Source: Sphaerolaimus hirsutus (lineage: Eukaryota > Nematoda > Chromadorea > Monhysterida > Sphaerolaimidae). Taken from it: DNA of 64,000 nucleotides. Position numbers and translations under genes: made by a program. This document shows, one piece after another, positions 55,615 through 64,000 of this stretch (its first letter is position 1; every line of letters starts with the position of its first letter). The notes beneath the pieces were generated by a model that made no database searches, was not told where the DNA came from, and saw only the letters and a program-made list of their open reading frames with translations. The stretch spans positions 8,945,855-9,009,854 of the forward strand of contig OZ038455.1 in assembly GCA_964036195.1 (NCBI GenBank), written 5' to 3'.

Positions 55615-56425
55615 GTTGGAACATACCCCCCCCCCCTTTCGAGACCACTATCAAACAATCACCCCCCTCGAAATACCGGGGGTGCACTGATGCGCACATC
55701 TGCCCGTTACGCACATTTGCCCGTTTTTTTCACTTCACACTTTTTTAAGAGATTTTCAGATATGAGTGAAGTGAAAAACGCTGCGCAATGACATTAGTGA
55801 ACTTTTTTCACTTCACTCATATCTGAAAATCACTTGAAAATGTATCAAGTGAAAGACAGTGAAACATGGCTATTTTTCACTGTTTTTTTCCACTTGACAC
55901 ATTTTCAAGTGATTTTCAGATATGAGTGAAGTGAAAAAAGTTCACTAATGTAATTGCACAACTTTTTTTCACTTTACTCATATCTGAAAATCACTTGAAA
56001 AAGTGTCAAGTGAAAAAAACGGGCAAATGTGCGTAACGGGCAGATGTGCGTATCAGGCTTGCCCCGAAATACCCCCCCCCCCCAGTTTGAGTGTAAAGAG
56101 AACGTACATGACAAATACTGCAGTTTGTGTTCTGCGTACCTAGTGCAGAACACATGTTAAAACAATGTCGTAATCACGTTAGAACAGTGTTTATACCATC
56201 TACGTAATACTATTAGTCTACAGGAGTCTATACATGTCAGTTATTGATGCATTTTTCTACCCCACTGTACATCACAAACGACGATTTTGTACCAGGATTT
56301 GAAAAAATTTCTGGCGAAATAATAACCCCCCCTCGAAATACCCCCCGCCCCTCGTTTAACCCCCCCCCCCTCTCGGGACCACTATGAAACAATCACCCCC
56401 CGGGGGGTATTTCGAGGAAATACGG
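55615..56425. mobile_element. TA-type MITE split by the GCGCACATCTGCCC MITE
   Basis: The right end GAGGAAATACGG is followed by TA. The left end is truncated. The interior carries ACATGTCAGTTATTGATGCA as in the copy at 221-468. The nested element occupies 55678-56065. Confidence 0.8.
55678..56065. mobile_element. Long variant of the GATACGCACACG MITE
   Basis: GGGGGTGCACTGATGCGCACATC to GCGTATCAGGCTTGCCCC, with GAAATAC on both flanks. The hairpin core CATATCTGAAAATCACTTGAA is present in duplicate, making it longer than its relatives. Confidence 0.85.
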
Positions 56426-56469
56426 TAAATAGTTGTTAAAACGTATTTACGTTTACTCAAAAACACATA

Positions 56470-56904
56470 CCGTATTACCTCGAATTACCCCCCCCCTTGA
56501 ATTAACCCCCCCCCCTCGAATTAACCCCCCCTCCAAATGGGCTGGGGAAATAATAAACCCCCCTCGAAATAACCCACCCTTCGGAATGATGTACGTCATG
56601 TACATAATTGATATGTCATGTATGCAATGTACATGATGTATATTACTGTTAATTTGCATTCCAGCTACACATAAACTAGTTTGTGTAGATATCTACGTTT
56701 TTATGTCCAAATATATCCTGTTTGGACACATTTATTATCTGTTTTGGGTGTGCAAATGCCTACTATTTACTACGATCCTTATGAAAATGTCTGACGAAAT
56801 AATAAAAAAACCCTCGAATAAACCCCCCCTCCGAATTACCCCCCCCCCTCAAATTTTGCTGGCGAAATAATAAACCCCCATGGGGGTATTTCGAGGTAAT
56901 ACGG
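56470..56904. mobile_element. TA-inserted MITE, CCGTATTACCTCGAATTA subfamily
   Basis: CCGTATTACCTCGAATTACC to TTTCGAGGTAATACGG, TA borders, 435 bp. It is a close relative of 40055-40498. Short ACGTATTTACG-type flanks suggest it entered an older CAGAGTTG-like element. Confidence 0.87.
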
Positions 56905-57343
56905 TATACTCGAGTACGGAGTAAATACATTTACGTTTCGTCCGGAAAACATGTCTGTACTCACCTTTTCGTGTACTTTTTGAAAGTAAGCGTGTACAGA
57001 AAATATACCGTATTTCCTCGAAATACCCCCGGGGGAATGATTCTTTCAGAGTGAGAATTTTGAGAGGGGGTTAACGAAATTTTTAGGAAAGCGAAAGCTA
57101 CATAATATGAAAATATAGAGCATTAGAGCGACTAAATTTTCATGAACAGTGTGCCATCGGAATTTTGTATGTATAAATTTCCTGCCGATGCTGTTATAAA
57201 TTTCCCGCCGAGCCTTCACTAGTTAAAAAAAATTACCGCTTTCCATGTTTCATTGAAGGCTATAATAATTTAGACCCATAAGCTATCCATCATTTTTTGC
57301 TGTATGTATACAAAACATAAATTATAGGCTACCTTGTTCAAAT

Positions 57344-58153
57344 CAGAGTTGTTAAAAGGTACGTACGTTTACTCGACAAATACGCGTACGCGAGTACGCG
57401 GTAAATACGTTTACATATACTTTTTAAAAAAGTAACGTACTCACATGTACGCGTCCATTTTTGAGGCATACGCGTAAAGAAAATGTATTTCTGTGAATTC
57501 AATTTGGCACATATTTATAAGGTGACTACGCTGCAATTTACTATATTTTCTCGAAATACCCCTGGGAGTGATTGTTTTATAGTGAAAATTTTGAGGGGAG
57601 TTAAACAAGGGCGGATATTTCAAGAGTTTTTACATTTTGCCAGAATTTTTCAGAACTCTCAGCACTAATTCGTTCTTTGTAACATACGCTGAGGTAGAAA
57701 AATGCAACAACAAGCTCCATGTATAAGAGTATTTTATTGACTTTTATATATTTATGTATGTAAATATAGATGATATATACTCTGTTCTAACGTCACTTGG
57801 TCATTGTTGAAACATGTGTTCTGCATTTCACAGAACGCAAACTGAAGGTTTTAATATTTACGTTCCATTTACGTTCAATTTGGGGGGGGGGGGCTTTCGA
57901 CAAGGGGTCAATTATTTAATTCGTAGGGCCATTTTGAGGGTTATATTTCAAAAACGTACCCAGTTCTACATATTCTATGAAGAAAAGTGCTCGCTTTTGC
58001 ATTTTAATGGGAAAAAATTTTGTACTCACATTTACGCGTGCGTACGAGTAAAAAATAAGTATTTTACGTTTTCGATACTTTGTGGTGAGTAAAAAATAAA
58101 TACTTTACGTTTACATATACTTTTTAAAAAGTTCAGTAATTCTAACAACTCTG
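57344..58153. mobile_element. hAT-type element, CAGAGTTG ends, ACGTTTACTCG arrays
   Basis: CAGAGTTGTTAAAAGGTACG to TAATTCTAACAACTCTG, flanked by GTTCAAAT (57336-57343, 58154-58161). Its arrays use ACGCGAGTACGCGGTAAATACG words, not the AAGCGTAAGCG words of its relatives. A G-run MITE (about 57541-57920) is inserted. Confidence 0.92.
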
Positions 58154-58237
58154 GTTCAAATAATAAAACGCGGGTTTGGTAAAATACAGCGCGTGTACTG
58201 TTACAGATGTAAGATCTATTTACCTACATACTATTTA

Positions 58238-58607
58238 CCGTATTACTTCGAATTAACCCCCCCCCCTCGAAATACCCCCTAAAATTTGGCTGAGGAAATA
58301 ATAACCCCCCCCCCCTAAAATTGAATGTAAAGAGAACGTACATGACAAATACCACAGTGGAGAACACACGTTAAAACCGATGATTGAGTGGCGTTAGAGA
58401 AGGGTTTATGTGTATATACAGTCATACCTATATATGACTATAAACACATGTATTTACATCTATGTAATTGTTTGATTTTTCTACGTCCGAGTATGGGGAC
58501 TTTTCAAAAATTGCTGGCGAAATAATAGACCCCCTCGAATACCCCCCCCCCCTCAAATTTTGATGGCGAAATAAGAAAATCCCCTGGGGTATTTCGAGGT
58601 AATACGG
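58238..58607. mobile_element. TA-inserted MITE, CCGTATTACTTCGAATTA subfamily
   Basis: CCGTATTACTTCGAATTAACC to TTTCGAGGTAATACGG with TA borders, 370 bp. Confidence 0.85.
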
Positions 58608-61600
58608 TATACCGTATTCTTCGTTAAAGCCATCAATTTCAAATTTAATTGTCGTAGTTTCCCCGCCATAGGAAGTTGATTTGTATGAGTTCTGTGTTAT
58701 TTCACTGATTTGAATATTTAGGTAAATAAAGTTTTAATTCCCCCAGGGGCCAGGGAGATTCCATTTCTGAGTATGTGAGTAAGTAATATATTAACTTAAA
58801 TATCAGGTTGTAAACAAATTAAGTTAAATTATTGCAGTCCATTGCAAGTGCAGATAAATTTGAGTTAATTAATAAGTCCATTGCAAGTGCATTGAATTGA
58901 AGTTATGTCAGAGCTAAAATTTGAGTGATTCTAGCTTCGTGTTTGAGCGAGCGCCTTGGGTAGAATGCATTGCGGTTGACTTTTAAGGGGGGGGGGAATT
59001 CCACGCGTTTTCCATTTTTTACACTCTTTTACAAAGGCTCCAGGCGTGTCCAGGATAGCAACAACCACCGTAGATCATCGAATAAGCCCCCGTCGTAGTA
59101 CCCCCTGAATAACCCCCTTCTGTGATGGGTGGTAACGAGGCCACAAATATTTAAAAAAAAAGTTATTATGAATGTATTCTTTAAAAACCTGTATTTATGT
59201 CCGACACTAGGCTGATTGACCCTGCACTGGTCAACTGGTTTCCATGTTAATTCACACTTTAGTTGACAATTCTCCAGTGCACATGCGGAAATGTCGAGAG
59301 GAATTAATACTTGGTGTGTGCATTTGAACATCCCATAACATGCGCAACCCATCAGTTTAAACCTGAATCTAAACCAATCGGCCTAGTTCCGACCTGAATT
59401 GAAAACAACTGCCAACTAGTGTGTGTAGGGCAACATCGACAGCTGGTGCATACTCGGTGTGGTAGCAATATAGTGAGCCCACCCTGTCCTAGGACCACGG
59501 TTGGCAAAATCTTCCAGGATTTTCCAGGACATTTTACCAATCTTGATCATGAAAATTGAAAATAAAAATCATGATTCTGATCCCGTTTGAGCTATATCCA
59601 TCAGTAGTATGTATAACTTTAGGTCAATGGACTTTCCCAAATGATTATGTATTTACAATGAAACAGTCCAATGAAATGTGCACTAATGCTATTTCAAACA
59701 TCTAATGAAACGTGTGCACTGAGCCAAAAAGTGCACTTAGCTCGTTGCTACATAAACAGGTCAGGCTGAATAAAATTGAATGGTTAGAAGAATGGAATTC
59801 AATATCAAATATTGAACGAAAGTAATTGTATCTAACTGGAAAAAAATTGTATGGCACCAATTCCATCAAGGTTAATTAGAAAAACAAAATTTAATGTTCA
59901 AATGTTCCTTTTGTATTCATCTGCATGCTTGTAGCTATTTAGCATGCACATCGTTTTGTGGCTGTACATCAAAGTGATGTTTTTTTTATTGGTGGCTTTT
60001 TGGGATAAAAATAAATAAAACATCTGTATACAATTTTATACAATTTGTATACAATTTTAGTAAAATGAATGTTTATATTTAGAATCAAAACTGCCTAGGA
60101 CTAACGAACGATGGTGAACAAAGATTCATAATATCGAAAACCTTTTCAAATTTTAAATTTTTTGGACCATAGCGCCAGAACAAAAATGTCCAAGTGCATC
60201 TGCATCAACATTTGGGAGGCCTGTAAAATACAAAGATTTAATCAAAATTTATTAGAACAATTCGAAAATGCAATTTTTAAGTGAAAAAATTAGAAAAAGT
60301 ATTAAAAAACTATATTCGAAAACTATTTTCAGAGAAAAATTCGGAAAGTCATTTAACAAAACCCTCAAAAATTTCCGGGGGGTTCGTTACCTAGAACACC
60401 CATTGCTAAAATATTTTCTCCGGCTATCGCGTTACTATTGGAAAAGCCGTTTTCACATGCATTGCATGATATACCATAATTTCCCTGCAAATTTCAGCAA
60501 CCCTTTTTCTAATGTACCATTTGCCAATTCCCGGTTAATTATAGACCTATTCCACCATGGCATGGCATGTGGTATACATTTATTTACGATGCAATATCTA
60601 CGAAACTAGCTTCACAAAAACACTATACTAGGCAGACCGCGAAGTATGCGTCCAAAATTACTTATGTCTTAGTCGATAAAGCGCGAGCAGGATACTTATG
60701 TGTGCACATTCACAAAAAAAGAAAAACATTTTTAAAAAGCAAACGCTGGAGCCGAGTACAATTACCGATGTTTTGCACCTGAAATAACTCTTTTCCTTCT
60801 GTGGAACAATTTTTATTTTATCAATGATATCATAATGGAGTGTTTCATTCAGAAAAATGCATAGCGTGTGGTCCACCGAGTATACTACATACATACAGAC
60901 TAGCGATGGAAAAGCGACTGATAAATTTGCAACGGTGCCATTCTGGGTAACCAACACAGCATCAACAACGGTGCCGGTGGTCCGGGGCCACTTTCACCTG
61001 TCAACTTGTCAATGTGTAAAATGACAAGTGACAAGTAAACTCATCATAACTCGAATGACAAGTGTCACTTTCAAATACAAATTCCCCGCAAGTTGACTTA
61101 TCACTTGACAAATTGACTTGGCTCAAATGCAGGTCGCCTGTTGGCAACCTGCCACGTCTAAAGCGCATAAATAGTAGCGGCGCTGCACGCAACAACTGGG
61201 TATACGGTGCATCGGCGCGCATTCATGCAGCGCTAATATTGACTTTTCATTTCATTCACGGTAAGCAAACTGCACCCGGTCCTTCCATCTATTCTGGGAT
61301 ATAACGCGGCTTTGTCCCGGTTTCATGCTCGCATTTCCGGCCTAAATAAATAAAGCTCAAAATACACTTTCCATGGAATATTTTTGTAGTGTGGTGTGGT
61401 GTACAGTTTACTATACTGCATTGTTTAAGGCTGTGTGTAGAGAAAAACCGGACTAGAGTAGTTCAGATTACATTGGGTAAGCAAGGCAGTCTACACTTTG
61501 GATTTCATTCCAGCTGTTAAGAATGTTTTGGTATTTGTATTGTTGTTATGATTTTATTGAATGCTGATAGTCTATGTGAGCTCACATCACAAAGTGTGTA

Positions 61601-61735
61601 CATTCTCAACACATTTCCTATTTGATAGAAAACAATAAATATTAATTTTATATGAATAAGCCAATCGCAGTAAACAAGCACATATCTGTCAAATCACAAT
61701 GGAGTCATGACTAGTTTTTTACCTATGGTTGAAAG
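58608..61735. other. No gene supported; scattered repeat ends
   Basis: 59055-59130 is a CTCGAATAAGCCC-type fragment. 59226-59430 is a divergent GTTGACA element ending CCAACTAGTGTGTGTAGGGC. 60597-60895 has GACCGCGAAGTATGCG/CACCGAGTATACTAC ends like 38450. 60904 has a lone TAGCGATGGAAAAGCG hAT end. 60975-61120 is a CAACTTGTCA/TGACAAGTG-rich foldback. Confidence 0.5.
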
Positions 61736-62750
61736 TAGTGATGTAAAAAGCGCCAGAGTTTCGGCGCCAAGCGCCAAAAGCGCCATGGCGCTTTTCCCAA
61801 TGCGGCGCCAAGCGCCAATGGCGCCAAACGATTTTAGCGCCAAGCGCCAAAAGCGCCATGGCGCTTATCCAGACCGTAGCGCCAAGCGCCAATGGCGCCA
61901 GAGGACAATGGCGCCAAGCGCCAATAGCGCCAGCGCCAAAAATTTCTTGGCCGATTTTTAATTAGTCATGTACATCAATATCTGAAGTTACATGGTACGT
62001 AAATATGTATATGGTTCGAACTTGATGCTAAATAAATACACAAAGCTGTTCCTCTACTTGACGACTGAAGCTGCCTGAAAATTTGTGCAAAAAATTTACT
62101 CGCAGTGAATGCAAGTACTGTATAGTATATCTTCAAATAAGACCCTAGGGGAGTAATTCTTATGTCAGAAGTTTTCGAGGGAGGTAATCAAGGGGTGTTA
62201 TTCTAGGCTAGGGGGAGTTATTTTTCCCTAGGGGAGTTATTCAACTGATCATTTTGGTCAACTGGTCAACAAGGGAAGTTATTCAGTGGGTGTTATTCAA
62301 GGAACTGTCTGAAAAATAAATGTGAGATGATAGTTAGATTGTAAAGTGTAAAACATTCAGCATGCTATATAGGTAGTTTTTTTTCTGAATGCAGAAAGTT
62401 TCAGTAGGTTAGTGAAGCAAGTGAAGTTGTGCTATTTATATTTATATCAATGAAATTTGGATGTGTGGACCATAATTGTTAGGTGATGTAAAAATTGGAA
62501 GGAGCAAAAAAAATCATCTCGTATTTTGATGGCATATTTGATGCCACCCATCGAAATCGTACGCAGGTGGTATGGCGCTTTTTTGGCGCTTTTTAAAGTG
62601 TGAGCGCCAAGCGCCAATGGCGCCACGGCATTATAGCGCCAAGCGCCAATGGCGCTACGGCAAAAAGGCGCCAAGCGCCAAAAGCGCCATGGCGCTTTTT
62701 GGTTTGGCGCTAGCGCCAGGCGCCAGCGCCATGGCGCTTTTACATCACTA
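61736..62750. mobile_element. hAT-type element, GGCGCC arrays, 1015 bp
   Basis: TAGTGATGTAAAAAGCGCC to GGCGCTTTTACATCACTA, flanked by GTTGAAAG (61728-61735, 62751-62758). Both termini are arrays of CGCCAAGCGCCAATGGCGCC words. An eroded TA-type fragment (62130-62310) lies inside. Confidence 0.94.
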
Positions 62751-62758
62751 GTTGAAAG

Positions 62759-63594
62759 TCACTGTGTGCAATATTCTACAGCATGGGCACACAGCATTGG
62801 CGCCACACAAGCTAGTTTTCACGGTTCCAATTTGAAAACTCAACCGAAATCTTGTCCATATCCTAAAAACAGTAGTTCATGGACTGATCATTTCTGTAAA
62901 CGAATAATTGCATCCTAATACTAGTGCGCTGAGTCTAAGTGGTCAGTTACAGGGTGATGGAAGTGTCAATCAGCGTTCGCGTCGCAATTCAGTTTTTGAA
63001 TGAGTTTTCAAATTGGAACCATGAAAACTATTTAGCTTGTGTGTCCACATTGTTTTATCAATTGGTTCAAGGTTCAAATTGGTTCAGCCATAATCTGTCT
63101 ATTCACCCCCTCCAGGGATTAGCTATGCCGTAACTTTTTTTACATAGATATTTAGGTATGCATGTTTTCTGTGTGATGATGATGAGTCAAGCAAGTACCC
63201 CCCGCCCTCCCTTCACACTTCACGGGGTAAATTTGAACCAATTGATAAAACTTTGTGCTGTCTTCATGCCGCAGAGTATTGAACAGCGGCATTACAACAT
63301 GAATCATGTTGCATTAATTGCTGCCAATTTGTGCACCTAGCTACACATAGACTAGTTTTTGTAGATATTTACATATATGTAATTCAAAGGTTTAGCTACA
63401 AAAAAGCATATAGCAAATCTGATTTTATAAATTATTCCAATGCAAAATATAAGTGAATGGATGAAATAATAGTGTAGGTCTAAATATGAAAACATGAAAC
63501 CCCATGAAAACAATGTTAGTGAACTCTAGCTGCAAGATATTACATATTAAATACATGAAACGTTTTTTTTGTAAATGTGAAATGTTATGAAATG
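62759..63594. other. No gene supported
   Basis: AT-rich sequence with short reading frames on the plus strand (63 codons or fewer) that match nothing I recognise. The word CTACACATAGACTAGTTTTTGTAGATATTTAC near 63343 is shared with the MITEs at 40260 and 56665. Confidence 0.4.
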
Positions 63595-63727
63595 TTTGTA
63601 CCCATCAAAGTGGGGGGGGGGTATTCGAGGGGGGAGTTGTTTTTTCCTCACACTCACAAGAGGGGGGAGTTAACCGAGAGGGGGGACTTTTTCGAGAGGG
63701 GGGGCTTATTCGAGGATATTAGGTATT
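63595..63727. repeat. G-run MITE fragment, TCGAGGATATTAGG end
   Basis: GGGGTATTCGAGGGGGGAG and TTATTCGAGGATATTAGGTA mark one end of the TCGAATAAG subfamily. Confidence 0.6.
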
Positions 63728-63845
63728 CAAAAAAATCTGTACGCAACGTCCAACGACTGCACTGCTTCAGATTACATTCCAATAAAAAATAATGAACGCA
63801 ATCTGGCACAATTGACAGTTTGCACATGTGATGCGTTCATTTATG

Positions 63846-63938
63846 TAGTGATGAAATGGCGCCATTGCGCCATTTCCGCTCAGTAAAGTATGCCATTACC
63901 AGAAAATCAAAGTATTTTTTGGCAATTTTCCATCACTA
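63846..63938. mobile_element. Small TAGTGATG hAT-type element
   Basis: TAGTGATGAAATGGCGCC to GGCAATTTTCCATCACTA, 93 bp. The flanking octamers do not match, so it may be a deletion product. Confidence 0.65.
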
Positions 63939-64000
63939 GTTGTGATACAAAAAGTTGATGACATTACCAGTGCTGCGCAGGCGCAGGGGACTTTTATAAA

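Overview
This is a 64 kb window of a repeat-choked animal nuclear genome. Spliced genes with GT/AG introns, no operons, tRNA-like sequences and very dense non-autonomous DNA transposons point to a metazoan. The acetyl-CoA carboxylase sequence and short exons suit an invertebrate, perhaps an arthropod, but I cannot name the species. Two protein genes can be rebuilt exon by exon. All joins used keep the reading frame.

Region 1 (1-14575, minus strand): 21 exons of an acetyl-CoA carboxylase (ACC). They run from just before the biotinyl domain, with its E-V-M-K-M motif, through the central region and into the first part of the carboxyltransferase domain. The gene leaves the window at position 1. 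The biotin carboxylase half, expected above 14575, is not found anywhere in the window. A 200-N assembly gap lies at 14806-15005.

Region 2 (17988-38063, plus strand): a complete SLC17-type (vesicular glutamate transporter/sialin-like) membrane transporter, ten exons and 468 residues. Its last two exons exist as two intact copies about 7.8 kb apart. The first copy has its intron blown up from about 140 bp to 4.1 kb by a nested stack of transposons.

Region 3 (38064-64000): no host gene could be supported. It is almost wholly transposon-derived.

The mobile fraction falls into recognisable families. (a) hAT-type elements with 8-bp target-site duplications (TSDs) have ends TAGTGATG, CAGAGTTG, TAGGGTGTCAAA or CAGGGACGTAGCC. 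Most are built of degenerate short-word arrays such as GGCGCC, GGTGCC, AAGCGTAAGCG and GGAAAACGG. (b) A large superfamily of small inverted-repeat elements (MITEs) with ends CCGTATTTCCTCGAAATA is inserted at TA and filled with G/C homopolymer runs. (c) A Mutator-like foldback has a 9-bp TSD. (d) Several palindromic MITE families crowd the ACC introns. (e) There is a 3-prime LINE remnant. Nested insertions and in-window empty sites fix the boundaries of several elements.
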